Notes: generated by a model from the sequence alone, not told the origin. 32,811 nt of DNA from Actinomycetota bacterium (GCA_030841035.1 JAVEDI010000112.1:1-32811); one strand, 5' to 3'; positions 22,968 through 31,192 are shown, counted from the stretch's first letter. Translations and numbers: made by a program.

Positions 22968-23903
22968 ATTAGCACTGCTACTACTCCTGCCTGGGACACG
23001 CGACAGCTCGTCGCGCTCGTGGCCGTCGTCGACGCCGGCACGTTCAGCGCCGCGGCGCTCAGCCTCGGCTACACCCAGTCGGCGGTGAGCCAGCAGATCG
23101 CCAGCCTCGAGCGGGCCGTGGGGTCGCCGGTCTTCGAGCGGCAGCCCGGCCCTCGGCACGTCCGGCTGACTCCGGTGGGGGAGGCGCTCGTCGTGCACGC
23201 CCGTGCCGTCGTGGCCCGGCTGCGGGCCGCCCAGGCGGACATCGCCGCCATCGTCGCCGGTGACCGGGGTGCGCTGCGGATCGGCACGCTGCAGAGCGTG
23301 GGCACCAAGGTGCTGCCGCGACTGCTGCGTCGGTTCCGCGAGGAGTACCCCGACATCGAGCTGGTGCCGCTGGAGATCCTCGAGCTGAACGAGCTCACGG
23401 ACGGCGTCGAGTCCGGCCGATTCGACCTGTCGTTCACCCCGATGCCGGTGCCCGAGGGGCCGTTCGCCGTACGGCGCGTGCTCGACGACCCGTTCGTGTT
23501 CCTCGCCCCGGCGGGGACGCCCGAGGCCGAGCTGGAGTCGGTGACCTTCCGGCAGGTCGTCCGGCTGCCGCTCATCGGAGTGCGCGACCCGCAGGTGCTC
23601 GACGAGGTCGAGACTCAGCTGCGCCGCACGGGCAGCGAACCCCAGTTCGTGTTCCGCAGCAACGACAACCCCACGATCCAGGGCTTCGTCGCGGCGGGCC
23701 TGGGCTACGCCGTCCTGCCGCGGCTGACTGTCGACGAGGACGACCCGGAGGTCGTCGTGCTGCCCATCTCGTCAGCCATGCCGCCCCGGCGCATCGGTGT
23801 CGTCTGGCACGTCGACCGTCAGCTGCTGCCGACCGCGCACCGCTTCGTCGAGCTCGCGGTCGAGGTGTGCGCGGACCTCAGTCGAGACTGGGCAGCTGCC
23901 TAG
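22968..23903 (+). CDS. LysR-family transcriptional regulator with apparent ATT start
   Basis: A 311-residue LysR-type regulator. An N-terminal winged HTH (about residues 10-70, containing DTRQLVALVAVVDAGTFSAAAL and TQSAVSQQIASLE) is followed by a linker helix and a periplasmic-binding-like effector domain (about 95-300). No ATG, GTG, TTG or CTG occurs in frame between the upstream stop (22938) and the HTH. The first canonical codon, GTG 23019, would delete most of helix 1. ATT 22968 has GGAG (22958-22961) at 6-nt spacing and gives a normal-length protein, so I propose an AUU start, as known for infC. ATA 22962 and ATC 22965 are weaker options. Its target and effector are unknown. Confidence 0.82.
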   Translation: MSTATTPAWDTRQLVALVAVVDAGTFSAAALSLGYTQSAVSQQIASLERAVGSPVFERQPGPRHVRLTPVGEALVVHARAVVARLRAAQADIAAIVAGDRGALRIGTLQSVGTKVLPRLLRRFREEYPDIELVPLEILELNELTDGVESGRFDLSFTPMPVPEGPFAVRRVLDDPFVFLAPAGTPEAELESVTFRQVVRLPLIGVRDPQVLDEVETQLRRTGSEPQFVFRSNDNPTIQGFVAAGLGYAVLPRLTVDEDDPEVVVLPISSAMPPRRIGVVWHVDRQLLPTAHRFVELAVEVCADLSRDWAAA

Positions 23904-23934
23904 CGTGCCTGGTGCAGCCCGGCTCGGTCGACGC

Positions 23935-24801
23935 TCAGACGCCGATCGGATGCCAGACAGTCTTGGTCTCGAGGTAGGCGAGCAGCCGCTCGAGGCCCGG
24001 CGGGATCGTCCAGTCGGCGTCCCGCGCGGCGTCGGGTCGCAGCACCCGCTTGAGGTTGTCGGCGCTGGCCACCTCGAGCTCGAGTGCCTGCTCCGGGGCT
24101 CCGGTCAGGTCGATGGCGTTGACGTCCATGTGCGAGGCCAGCCACGGCGCCACCTCGGCCGCGCGTCCGGTCAGCAGGTTGACGACACCGGCCGGCACGT
24201 CGGAGGTCGCGAGGACCTCCGAGAGCGAGATCGCCGGCAGGGGAGCCTGCTCGCTCGCGAGCACCACGACGGTGTTGCCGGTGACGACAGCCGGGGCGAT
24301 GACCGACACCAGGCCCAGCAGCGACGAGCCTTGCGGAGCGAGCACCGCGACGACGCCGGTGGGCTCCGGGACCGAGAAGTCGAAGTACGGGCCCGCGACG
24401 GGGTTGGACGAGCCGTGGATCGCCGCGATCTTGTCCGACCAGCCGGCGTACCAGACCCAGCGGTCGATGGTCTCGTCGATCACGGCCTCGGCCCGGCGAG
24501 CGCTCAGGCCCTCGCCGGCGACGACCTCGTCGACGAACTGCGCGCGGCGACCCTCGAGCAGCTCGGCCACGCGGTAGAGCACCTGACCACGGTTGTACGC
24601 CGTCGCGGCCGACCACCCGGGGAACGCCTTGCGGGCGGCGACGACCGCGTCGCGGGCGTCCTTGCGCGAACCCAGCGCGGCGTTGGCGAGGAAAGTGCCT
24701 TTGCGGTCGGTCACCTCGTAGGTCCGGCCGCTCTCCGAGCGCGGGAACGCGCCGCCGATGTACAGCTTGTACGTCTTGCGTACCGGGATGCGGTCAGACA
24801 T
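23935..24801 (-). CDS. Catalytically incomplete aldehyde dehydrogenase-like protein (ALDH16 C-terminal-half type)
   Basis: A 288-residue protein related to the NAD-binding half of aldehyde dehydrogenases. YKLYIGGAFPRSESGRTYEV (11-30) and IAPAVVTGNTVVV (168-180) align with ordinary ALDH. The cofactor-binding Lys of KPAE is replaced (LASE, 181-184), the PWNFP region reads APQGSS (155-160), and the segment bearing the catalytic Cys and general-base Glu is absent. The protein ends with an extended C-terminus. It is therefore probably not an enzyme on its own. ATG 24801 overlaps the upstream complete ALDH by 8 nt. Together (480 + 288 residues) the pair mirrors the layout of ALDH16, where a full ALDH is fused to a defective ALDH domain; a structural partner role is inferred. 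Confidence 0.85.
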   Translation of the reverse strand: MSDRIPVRKTYKLYIGGAFPRSESGRTYEVTDRKGTFLANAALGSRKDARDAVVAARKAFPGWSAATAYNRGQVLYRVAELLEGRRAQFVDEVVAGEGLSARRAEAVIDETIDRWVWYAGWSDKIAAIHGSSNPVAGPYFDFSVPEPTGVVAVLAPQGSSLLGLVSVIAPAVVTGNTVVVLASEQAPLPAISLSEVLATSDVPAGVVNLLTGRAAEVAPWLASHMDVNAIDLTGAPEQALELEVASADNLKRVLRPDAARDADWTIPPGLERLLAYLETKTVWHPIGV

Positions 24802-26236
24802 CGAGATAAGCCTCCAGCCCGTGGCGGCCGCCTTCGCGGCCGTAGCCGGACTCCTTGTAGCCACCGAACGGCGAGGCCGGGTCGAAGCGGTTGAACGTGT
24901 TCGCCCAGACCACGCCGGCCCGCAGCTGGCCGGCCATCCACAGGATGCGCGACCCCTTGTCGGTCCAGACGCCGGCGGACAGACCGTAGGGCGTGTTGTT
25001 GGCCTTCTCGACCGCCTCCTGGGGCGTGCGGAACGTCAGCACGGACAGCACCGGCCCGAAGATCTCCTCGCGCGCGATCCGGTGCGCCTGGGACACACCG
25101 GTGAACAAGGTCGGGGCGAACCAGAAGCCCTTGTCCGGCAGGTCGCACGGCGGCGCCCAGCGCTCGGCGCCCTCGGCCTCGCCGACCGCGGACAGCTCAC
25201 GGATGCGGGCGAGCTGCTCGGCGGAGTTGATCGCCCCGATGTCGGTGTTCTTGTCGAGCGGGTCACCGACGCGCAGAGTGCCGAGACGACGCTTGAGCGA
25301 GGCAAGCACCTCGTCGTAGACGCTCTCCTGCACCAGCAACCGCGAGCCGGCACAGCACACGTGGCCCTGGTTGAAGAAGATGCCGTTGACGATGCCTTCG
25401 ACGGCCTGGTCGACCGGCGCATCGTCGAACACGATGTTGGCCGCCTTGCCACCCAGCTCGAGGGTGACCTTCTTGTCGCTGCCGGCGGTCGACCGGGCGA
25501 TCATCTTTCCGACCTCGGTCGAGCCGGTGAAGGCCACCTTGTCGACGTCGGGGTGCTCGACCAGCGCGCGGCCGGTCTCACCGGCGCCGGTGACGATGTT
25601 GACGACACCCGGTGGGAGCCCCGCCTGCTGGCAGATCTCGGCGAACAGCAGCGCGGTCAGCGGGGTGGTCTCGGCCGGCTTGAGCACCACGGTGTTGCCC
25701 GCGGCGAGGGCCGGCGCGATCTTCCACGACAGCATCAGCAGGGGGAAGTTCCAGGGGATGACCTGCCCGGCCACCCCCAGTGGCCGCGGCGACGGGCCGA
25801 ACCCGGCGTGGTCGAGCTTGTCGGCCCAGCCCGCGTAGTAGAAGAACCACGCAGCCACCAACGGGATGTCGACGTCACGGGACTCACGGATCGGCTTGCC
25901 GTTGTCGAGCGACTCGAGCACGGCCAGCTCGCGGGCGCGTTCCTGCAGGATGCGCGCGATGCGGTAGAGGTACTTGCCGCGCTCGCGGGCCGGCATCTTC
26001 GACCAGACCCGGTCGTAGGCCTTGCGAGCGGCCTGCACGGCACGATCGACGTCGGGCTTGCCGGCCTCGCTGACCTCGGCCAGCACCTCCTCGGTGGCGG
26101 GGCTGATCGTCTTGAACGCACGTCCGTCCGCGGGGTCGACGAACTCGCCGTTGATGAACAGGCCGTACGACGGCTTCAGGTCGACGATGGCCCGCGACTC
26201 CGGGGCGGGGGCGTACTCGAACTTCTTGCCTGTCAT
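24794..26236 (-). CDS. Aldehyde dehydrogenase (catalytic, ALDH16 N-terminal-half type)
   Basis: A complete 480-residue NAD(P)-dependent aldehyde dehydrogenase. The oxyanion Asn163 in PWNFP, cofactor Lys186 in KPAE, FTGST (236-240), general base Glu260 in LELGGK and catalytic Cys294 in NQGHVCCAGSR are all present. The C-terminal GGYKESGYGREGG and LEAYL ending are standard. It lies 15 nt after deoC, whose reaction releases acetaldehyde, so oxidation of acetaldehyde to acetate is the likely role. It overlaps the following half-ALDH gene (ATGTCTGA), suggesting tightly coupled synthesis of the two proteins. Substrate range is inferred from context. Confidence 0.95.
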   Translation of the reverse strand: MTGKKFEYAPAPESRAIVDLKPSYGLFINGEFVDPADGRAFKTISPATEEVLAEVSEAGKPDVDRAVQAARKAYDRVWSKMPARERGKYLYRIARILQERARELAVLESLDNGKPIRESRDVDIPLVAAWFFYYAGWADKLDHAGFGPSPRPLGVAGQVIPWNFPLLMLSWKIAPALAAGNTVVLKPAETTPLTALLFAEICQQAGLPPGVVNIVTGAGETGRALVEHPDVDKVAFTGSTEVGKMIARSTAGSDKKVTLELGGKAANIVFDDAPVDQAVEGIVNGIFFNQGHVCCAGSRLLVQESVYDEVLASLKRRLGTLRVGDPLDKNTDIGAINSAEQLARIRELSAVGEAEGAERWAPPCDLPDKGFWFAPTLFTGVSQAHRIAREEIFGPVLSVLTFRTPQEAVEKANNTPYGLSAGVWTDKGSRILWMAGQLRAGVVWANTFNRFDPASPFGGYKESGYGREGGRHGLEAYLDV

Positions 26237-26251
26237 CGTCGCGCTCCGCCT

Positions 26252-27211
26252 CTAGTCGAGGGTGAAGTAGTCAGGACCGCTGTAGCGGCCGGTGGTCAGC
26301 TTGGTGCGCTGCATCAGCAGGTCGTTGAGCAGGCTGGAGGCGCCGAAGCGGAACCAGTCGGGGTCGAGCCAGTCGTCGCCGACGGTCTCGTTGACCAGCA
26401 CGACGTACTTGAGCGCGTCCTTGGTCGTGCGGATGCCACCGGCCGGCTTGACGCCGACCTGGCGCCCCATGGTGTCGCGGAAGTCGCGGACCGCCTCGAG
26501 CATCACCAGCGTGACGGGGAGCGTCGCCGCGGGCGAGATCTTCCCGGTCGAGGTCTTGATGAAGTCGCCGCCCGCGAGCATCGCCAGCCACGAGGCCCGG
26601 CGCACGTTGTCGTAGGTCACCAGCTCGCCGGTCTCGAGGATCACCTTGAGGTGCGCGTCGCCCGCGGCCTGCTTGACCGCCGCGATCTCCTCGAACACCT
26701 CGAGGTAGCGGCCGGACAGGAACGCGCCGCGGTCGATGACCATGTCGATCTCGTCGGCGCCCGCGGCGAGGGCGTCACGAGTGTCTGCCAGCTTGACCGG
26801 GAGCGCCGCGCGGCCGCTGGGGAACGCCGTGGCGACGCTTGCGACGCGCACGCCGCTCCCCGCCAGCTCATGGGCGGCCACGGGGACCATGTCGGGGTAG
26901 ACGCAGATCGCGGCGACCCGCGGTGTGCTCTGGTCGGCCGGGTCGGGCCGCAGCGCCTTCGCGCACAGCGCCCGTACCTTACCGGGTGTGTCCTGGCCCT
27001 CCAGGGTCGTGAGGTCGATCATCGAGATCGCGAGATCGATGGCCCAGGCCTTGGCGGTCGTCTTGATCGAGCGGGTCGAGAGCGTCGCCACCCTGGCCTC
27101 GGCGCCGACCTGGTCGACGCCGGGCAGCCCGTGCAGGAAACGGCGTAGGGAGGCGTCGGACGCGGTGATCTCGGACCTGCGCTCGACCGGCAGTGGTGCG
27201 GTCGTGGTCAC
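26252..27211 (-). CDS. deoC: Deoxyribose-phosphate aldolase
   Basis: Splits 2-deoxyribose-5-phosphate into glyceraldehyde-3-phosphate and acetaldehyde. The 319-residue protein is a class I aldolase TIM barrel. The Schiff-base Lys189 lies in LKVILETGEL, the second active-site Lys255 in VKPAGGIR and the catalytic Asp156 in DEIDMVI. It is longer than the E. coli enzyme (259 residues) because of an N-terminal extension of about 50 residues, as in other actinobacterial and eukaryotic-like members. The GTG start is supported by a leaderless -10. It heads an operon with two ALDH genes and connects nucleoside salvage to glycolysis. Confidence 0.96.
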   Translation of the reverse strand: MTTTAPLPVERRSEITASDASLRRFLHGLPGVDQVGAEARVATLSTRSIKTTAKAWAIDLAISMIDLTTLEGQDTPGKVRALCAKALRPDPADQSTPRVAAICVYPDMVPVAAHELAGSGVRVASVATAFPSGRAALPVKLADTRDALAAGADEIDMVIDRGAFLSGRYLEVFEEIAAVKQAAGDAHLKVILETGELVTYDNVRRASWLAMLAGGDFIKTSTGKISPAATLPVTLVMLEAVRDFRDTMGRQVGVKPAGGIRTTKDALKYVVLVNETVGDDWLDPDWFRFGASSLLNDLLMQRTKLTTGRYSGPDYFTLD

Positions 27212-27217
27212 CGGCGG

Positions 27218-27223
27218 AGTCTA
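27218..27223 (-). promoter_or_regulatory. -10 element (TAGACT) for leaderless deoC
   Basis: On the minus strand TAGACT is followed by 6 nt (CCGCCG) and GTG 27211. It sits back to back with the acetyltransferase promoter in a 61-nt gap. Confidence 0.5.
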
Positions 27224-27259
27224 ACCGGCGCTAGCGAGGTCGCTGCCGCGCTCGTACGG

Positions 27260-27265
27260 CAGGAT
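27260..27265 (+). promoter_or_regulatory. -10 element (CAGGAT) for the leaderless acetyltransferase gene
   Basis: CAGGAT is followed by 7 nt (CGGGCCC) and GTG 27273. The same CGGGCCC spacer separates the mutase -10 (10867) from its ATG. Confidence 0.45.
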
Positions 27266-27272
27266 CGGGCCC

Positions 27273-27782
27273 GTGCTGAAGCTGCGTGCGCTGAGCCGCG
27301 CCGACGTCCCGCTGCTGGACAGCCGCGAGCGGCCCGAGAGGGCCGGGGAGTTCAACGACTTCGGTCCGTCCTCGGATCCAGGCGGCCTGGAGGGCGTCCT
27401 CACCACCGGGCTGGTACCGGGCAGCGAGATGGGCTATCTCGTGGTCGAGGTGGACGGCGAGGTCGCCGGCAGCGTGAGCTGGCACACGGTCTCCTACGGG
27501 CCCAACTACCAGTCGCGCTGCCCGAACATCGGCATCGCGCTGCTGCCGTCCTGGCGGGGCCTGGGCTACGGCTCTCCGGCGCAGCGGATGCTCGCCGACT
27601 ACCTGTTCGCCACGTCCTCGGCGCAGCGCGTCGAGGCGTCGACCGACGTGGCCAACGTCGCGGAGCAGCGGTCTCTGGAGCGGGCCGGCTTCACCCGCGA
27701 GGGCGTGACCCGCTGTGCCCAGTGGCGCGCGGGAGCCTGGCACGACGTGGTCACCTACGCGCGGCTGCGCGCCGACGCGTGA
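27273..27782 (+). CDS. GNAT-family N-acetyltransferase (RimJ/RimL-like)
   Basis: A 169-residue GCN5-related acetyltransferase. The opening LKLRALSRADVPLL and the acetyl-CoA pyrophosphate-binding segment PSWRGLGYGSPAQRML (about 92-107) are typical. The later VEASTDVANVAEQRSLERAGFTREGV region is the RimJ/RimL-type motif B, with ASTDxxNxAxxRxxExAGF. The acceptor substrate (protein N-terminus or a small amine) cannot be predicted. It is divergent from deoC and convergent with the phosphosugar mutase gene; no functional link is evident. Confidence 0.9.
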   Translation: MLKLRALSRADVPLLDSRERPERAGEFNDFGPSSDPGGLEGVLTTGLVPGSEMGYLVVEVDGEVAGSVSWHTVSYGPNYQSRCPNIGIALLPSWRGLGYGSPAQRMLADYLFATSSAQRVEASTDVANVAEQRSLERAGFTREGVTRCAQWRAGAWHDVVTYARLRADA

Positions 27783-27801
27783 GCACCGGACCGACCGGGC
27801 G

Positions 27802-29439
27802 TCATCCGGGTAGCCCGGCCGCGTCGGCGAGGTCGCGCTTGACCGCGTCGAGCACCGCAGCCGCCGTACGTCGGGCAGCGGCGACGTCGCCGCCCACCAC
27901 CGGTTCGACCACCTCGAGGTAGCACTTGACCTTGGGCTCGGTGCCGGAGGGACGCACGAGGACCCGGCCGTTCCCGGCGAGGCGGTAGCGCAGCCCGTCG
28001 GTGGGCGGCAGGCCACCGACGCCCGCGGCGAGGTCCTCGACCGACTCGACCGCACGTGACCCGAGCGCGATCGGCGGGTGCTCGCGCAGCCGCGCCATCG
28101 CGGCCGCGATCTGCCCGAGGTCCTCGAACCTGGCCGCGAGCTGGTCGGTCGCATGCAGCCCGTGCTCGCGGGCGAGGTCGTCGAGCAGGTCGAGCAGGGT
28201 GCGCCCCTCGCTCCTGAGCACGGCGGCCAGCTCGGCCACGAGCAGCGCTGCGGACACGCCGTCCTTGTCGCGCACGGCGTCCGGGTCGACGCAGTAGCCC
28301 AGTGCCTCCTCGTAGCCGAAGCGCAGTCCGGGGACGCGCGCGATCCACTTGAAGCCGGTCAGCGTCTCCTGGTAGCCCAGCCCGTGCGCGGCGGCGATGC
28401 GGCCGAGCAACGACGAGGACACGATCGAGGCCGCGAAGACACCGGTGAGCCGTTCTCCGGCTGCCGCCGCGCGACGCACCAGGTGCGTTCCGAGCAGGGC
28501 GCCGACCTCGTCGCCGCGCAGCATGCGCCAACCGCCGCTCGACGGGTCGACGACCGCGACCGCGCAGCGGTCGGCGTCGGGGTCGTTGGCCAGCACGATG
28601 TCGGCGTCGTGCGCCCGGGCGGCGGCGAGGGCCAGGTCGATGGCCCCGGGCTCCTCGGGGTTGGGGAACGTGACGGTCGAGAACTGCGGGTCGGGCTCGG
28701 CCTGCTCGGCCACGACGTACGGGGCCGGGAAGCCGGCCCGCTGGAAGGCGGCGAGCACGACGTCACGGCCGACGCCGTGCAGCGGGGTGTAGGCGATCCG
28801 CAGCTCCCGCGGTGAGGAGGCCTCGACCAGTCCGCACACCCGCTCGAGGTAGGCGTCGAGGACGTCCTCGCCGAGCGTCCGCCAGCCGGAGTGGCGGGGG
28901 ATCGTCGGGACCGCCCCGACCGAGTCGATCGCGGCGGAGATCTGCGCGTCGGCCGGCGCCACGATCTGCGAGCCGTCACCGAGGTAGACCTTGTATCCGT
29001 TGTCCTGCGGCGGGTTGTGCGAGGCGGTCACCATCACGCCCGCGTCGGCGCCCAGGTGTCTGATCGCGAAGGCGAGCACCGGCGTCGGGAGCGGCCGGGG
29101 CAGCACCAGTGCCTCGAGCCCGCCGCCCTGCAGGACCTCGGCGGTGTCGCGGGCGAAGACGTCGGACTTGTGGCGGGCGTCGTAGCCGATGACGACACGG
29201 CGGCCGCCGCGGGCGAGGAGATAGCGGCCGAGCCCGGCAGCGGCCTTGATCACGACGGCCCGGTTCATCCGGTTGGGCCCTGCGCCCAGCGCCGCGCGCA
29301 GCCCGGCCGTCCCGAACTCCAGCCGGCCGTCGAACCGGTCGGCGATCGCGGCGGTGTCGCCGGCGTCCAGGAGAGCCTGCAGCTCGGCGCGGGTGTCGGG
29401 GTCGGGGTCGTCGCGCAGCCAGGCCTGCGGCGAGCTCAC
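27802..29439 (-). CDS. Phosphohexomutase/phosphopentomutase (PGM/PMM family)
   Basis: A 545-residue alpha-D-phosphohexomutase. The phosphoserine loop TASHNP has Ser140, the metal-binding loop is DPDADR (286-291), the sugar-binding loop is EEALGY (377-382), and the phosphate-binding RPSGTEPK is at 496-503. Its length and sequence style match the PgcA/PmmB subgroup, which can act on glucose-1-P, mannose-1-P or (deoxy)ribose-1-P. The GTG start overlaps the purine nucleoside phosphorylase stop (GTGA). Given that coupling and nearby deoC, I infer a phosphopentomutase role converting (deoxy)ribose-1-phosphate to the 5-phosphate. No separate deoB is present. The M. tuberculosis counterpart is annotated pmmB. 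Confidence 0.93.
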   Translation of the reverse strand: MSSPQAWLRDDPDPDTRAELQALLDAGDTAAIADRFDGRLEFGTAGLRAALGAGPNRMNRAVVIKAAAGLGRYLLARGGRRVVIGYDARHKSDVFARDTAEVLQGGGLEALVLPRPLPTPVLAFAIRHLGADAGVMVTASHNPPQDNGYKVYLGDGSQIVAPADAQISAAIDSVGAVPTIPRHSGWRTLGEDVLDAYLERVCGLVEASSPRELRIAYTPLHGVGRDVVLAAFQRAGFPAPYVVAEQAEPDPQFSTVTFPNPEEPGAIDLALAAARAHDADIVLANDPDADRCAVAVVDPSSGGWRMLRGDEVGALLGTHLVRRAAAAGERLTGVFAASIVSSSLLGRIAAAHGLGYQETLTGFKWIARVPGLRFGYEEALGYCVDPDAVRDKDGVSAALLVAELAAVLRSEGRTLLDLLDDLAREHGLHATDQLAARFEDLGQIAAAMARLREHPPIALGSRAVESVEDLAAGVGGLPPTDGLRYRLAGNGRVLVRPSGTEPKVKCYLEVVEPVVGGDVAAARRTAAAVLDAVKRDLADAAGLPG

Positions 29440-30266
29440 GGGGGTCCCTGGACCCGGGCGAGGACCTGGGAGAGCAGCTCACCCATCCGGGTGGCGGCTG
29501 CGCGCCCCGTCTGCAGGACCTCCTCGTGGCTCAGGGGTGCGCCCGTCATGCCGGCGGCCAGGTTGGTCACCAGGGACAGCCCTAGCACCTCGGCGCCGGC
29601 CTCGCGGGCCGCGATCGCCTCGAGCGCCGTGGACATGCCGACCAGGTCGCCGCCGATGGCGCGCACCATGGCGATCTCGGCCGGGGTCTCGTAGTGCGGC
29701 CCGGGGAACTGGGCGTAGACGCCCTCCTGCAACGAGGGGTCCACCTCCTGGCACAGCCGGCGCAGCCGGGAGGAGTAGAGGTCGGTGAGGTCGACGAAGC
29801 GGGGGCCGACGATCGGCGAGGTCGCCGTCAGGTTGATGTGGTCGCTGATGAGGACCGGCTGTCCGGGGGAGTACGTCGGCCGCAGCCCGCCGCAGCCGTT
29901 GGTCAGCACGACCTGCCGGACGCCCGCCGCGACCGCCGTACGCACCCCATGGACCACGGCGGCCACGCCGCGCCCCTCGTAGAGGTGGGTGCGTCCGAGG
30001 AACACCAGCGCCCGCCGGTCCCCGATGCGGACCGAGCGCAGCGTGCCCGAGTGCCCGGCGACCGCTGCCGCGTGGAAGCCGGGCAGGTCGCTGACCGGCA
30101 GCTCGTGCAGGGTGTCGCCGAGCAGGTCGGCGGCAGGCGCCCAGCCGGAGCCGAGGACCAGCGCGAGGTCGTGCCGCCGCACTCCGGTGCGGCTGCGCAG
30201 CGCCTCGGCGGCCTGCTCCGCGAGGGCGTACGGGTCGGTGCCGGTGGGGGTCGGGCTGTCGCTCAC
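29436..30266 (-). CDS. Purine nucleoside phosphorylase (trimeric type)
   Basis: Phosphorolyses inosine, guanosine and deoxy forms to purine base and (deoxy)ribose-1-phosphate. The 276-residue length and motifs identify the trimeric PNP family. [12 protein letters not shown] (37-48) carries the phosphate-binding serine, LTNGCGGL is at 121-128, [10 protein letters not shown] is at 189-198, and VGMST (209-213) and Asn235 in VTN contact the 6-oxopurine. The latter indicates preference for hypoxanthine/guanine nucleosides. GTG 30266 both overlaps the upstream gene's stop (GTGA) and lies 6 nt from a -10-like TATCGT, so it may be translated both by coupling and from its own leaderless RNA. It is named deoD or punA in relatives. 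Confidence 0.95.
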   Translation of the reverse strand: MSDSPTPTGTDPYALAEQAAEALRSRTGVRRHDLALVLGSGWAPAADLLGDTLHELPVSDLPGFHAAAVAGHSGTLRSVRIGDRRALVFLGRTHLYEGRGVAAVVHGVRTAVAAGVRQVVLTNGCGGLRPTYSPGQPVLISDHINLTATSPIVGPRFVDLTDLYSSRLRRLCQEVDPSLQEGVYAQFPGPHYETPAEIAMVRAIGGDLVGMSTALEAIAAREAGAEVLGLSLVTNLAAGMTGAPLSHEEVLQTGRAAATRMGELLSQVLARVQGPP

Positions 30267-30604
30267 GCGGCGACGATAGCGCCCACCTCGTGACGTGCCC
30301 GGCGGCCTGCGGTGCGCACCAGGACCGGGCTCACGGCGATCACGAACGCCTCGACGTCGCCGGCGGTGCCCCACACGATCGCGTCGATCCAGTGCGCGGC
30401 GACGTGGCCGGTCACCGCCAGCGCGACATGGCAGCGGTGCACCGCGGACTGGGCGCGCAGCAGCTCGGCGGCGGGGCGCAGGCCGCGGCGGGCGCTCGTG
30501 GTGAGGCGCACGGAGACCGGGTCGGTGGGGGCCAGGGTGCGCAGGAAGGCGAGCACGCGTTCCTCCCCGGCGAGCCGGGCGGCATGGGTGGCGGTCAGGG
30601 CCAT
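30263..30604 (-). CDS. Small protein of unknown function translationally coupled to PNP
   Basis: A 113-residue protein I do not recognise. It is rich in Ala, Val and Arg, with a hydrophobic centre ([21 protein letters not shown], about 59-79) that could be a buried helix or strand rather than a clear membrane span, and a basic stretch [10 protein letters not shown] near the end. The start ATG 30604 lacks a ribosome binding site; in-frame GTG 30631 and TTG 30634 are possible longer starts. The stop overlaps the PNP start by 4 nt, a strong sign that it is translated. A role in PNP expression or activity is only suggested by position. Confidence 0.6.
   Translation of the reverse strand: MALTATHAARLAGEERVLAFLRTLAPTDPVSVRLTTSARRGLRPAAELLRAQSAVHRCHVALAVTGHVAAHWIDAIVWGTAGDVEAFVIAVSPVLVRTAGRRARHEVGAIVAA
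30273..30278 (-). promoter_or_regulatory. -10 element (TATCGT) for an internal leaderless PNP transcript
   Basis: On the minus strand TATCGT is followed by 6 nt (CGCCGC) and GTG 30266. It lies inside the upstream coding region, so it would be an internal promoter. Confidence 0.4.
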
Positions 30605-30624
30605 GCCACGAGTGTCGGCTCGCG

Positions 30625-30653
30625 ATGTCACCAACTGGAGACCTGCGGGTCAA
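30625..30653 (-). promoter_or_regulatory. Possible sigma-70-like promoter for the unknown gene / PNP operon
   Basis: TTGACC (30653-30648) and TGACAT (30630-30625) are 17 bp apart on the minus strand. This would place the start near 30618, with about 13 nt of leader before ATG 30604. Confidence 0.35.
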
Positions 30654-30705
30654 CGCCACGTGAAGAGCCCTGATCGACCAGGGCGGCCTCTCGAGGGATA
30701 GCGGG

Positions 30706-31158
30706 TCAGGGACCGACCGACCGGCAGGGCCTCTCGCGCAGGTCGCGAACGTAGTCGTCGGGTGCGCCAGCCGCCTCTGCCGCGTCGGCGATCATCCCGA
30801 GGTACCGAGCCGAGGGCAGCCCGCCCTCGTAGTCGTCGAGCACGTAGCACCACGCGGACACGTCGCCGTCGAGGGTCTCGACGCGCACCCGGACGTTGCG
30901 GAACAGGGCCAGGTCGGCGGCCTCCCACCGGTCCATGCTCACCGCGTCGGCGTCCGTGACGTCGTAGAGCGCGACGAAGACCTGCGAGATGCCGTCCTCG
31001 ACCAGTGTGGCGAGCGGCCCCTCCCAGCCCACGTCCTCCCCGCCGAAGGTGAGCCGCCAGCCGTCCAGCCAGCCGGCACCGCGTTGGGGTGAGTGCGGCG
31101 CCCGGAGGGCCATCTGGGCCGGGTCCATGTTGCTGCCGTACGCAGCATAGAGCGCCAT
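30706..31158 (-). CDS. Gamma-glutamylcyclotransferase-like protein
   Basis: A 150-residue protein of the GGCT/AIG2-like fold. The N-terminal [11 protein letters not shown] (3-13) is the substrate-binding YGSN loop. GWRLTFGG and the later [21 protein letters not shown] region match the family, whose enzymes cyclise gamma-glutamyl groups to 5-oxoproline. The Glu expected to be the general base lies in this middle region but I cannot assign it firmly. Start ATG 31158 lies 6 nt after a TACCCT -10. The upstream in-frame GTG/ATG would precede the promoter. It is divergent from lpdA, as Rv3304 is from lpdA in M. tuberculosis (from memory). The substrate is unknown. Confidence 0.85.
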   Translation of the reverse strand: MALYAAYGSNMDPAQMALRAPHSPQRGAGWLDGWRLTFGGEDVGWEGPLATLVEDGISQVFVALYDVTDADAVSMDRWEAADLALFRNVRVRVETLDGDVSAWCYVLDDYEGGLPSARYLGMIADAAEAAGAPDDYVRDLRERPCRSVGP

Positions 31159-31164
31159 GCAGGC

Positions 31165-31170
31165 AGGGTA
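31165..31170 (-). promoter_or_regulatory. -10 element (TACCCT) for the leaderless cyclotransferase-like gene
   Basis: On the minus strand TACCCT-GCCTGC-ATG gives 6-nt spacing. It is nearly identical to the module at 5325-5340. The divergent lpdA -10 lies only about 22 bp away, so the two upstream regions overlap. Confidence 0.5.
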
Positions 31171-31192
31171 GGGGGCGTCCCGTCCGGTGAGG

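Noticed and set aside
23019-23903. LysR gene starting at GTG 23019
   Set aside because: It would remove most of HTH helix 1 although clearly homologous coding sequence continues upstream. There is no SD or -10 in front of this GTG.
24790-24805. The two ALDH genes as one gene broken by a frameshift or sequencing error
   Set aside because: The first protein ends with a normal ALDH C-terminus, and the second begins with its own complete N-terminal segment and ATG. The overlap is a standard coupling arrangement, though a single-base change could fuse them.
24758-27148. A 796-codon plus-strand open frame opposite deoC and the ALDH genes
   Set aside because: A mirror of the real minus-strand genes with a repetitive Arg/Gly/His/Leu composition and no recognisable domain.
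27783-27815. Terminator between the GNAT and mutase genes
   Set aside because: Only short 5-6 bp complementarities (CCGGA/TCCGG, CCGGGC/GCCCGG) of the kind expected by chance at this GC content.
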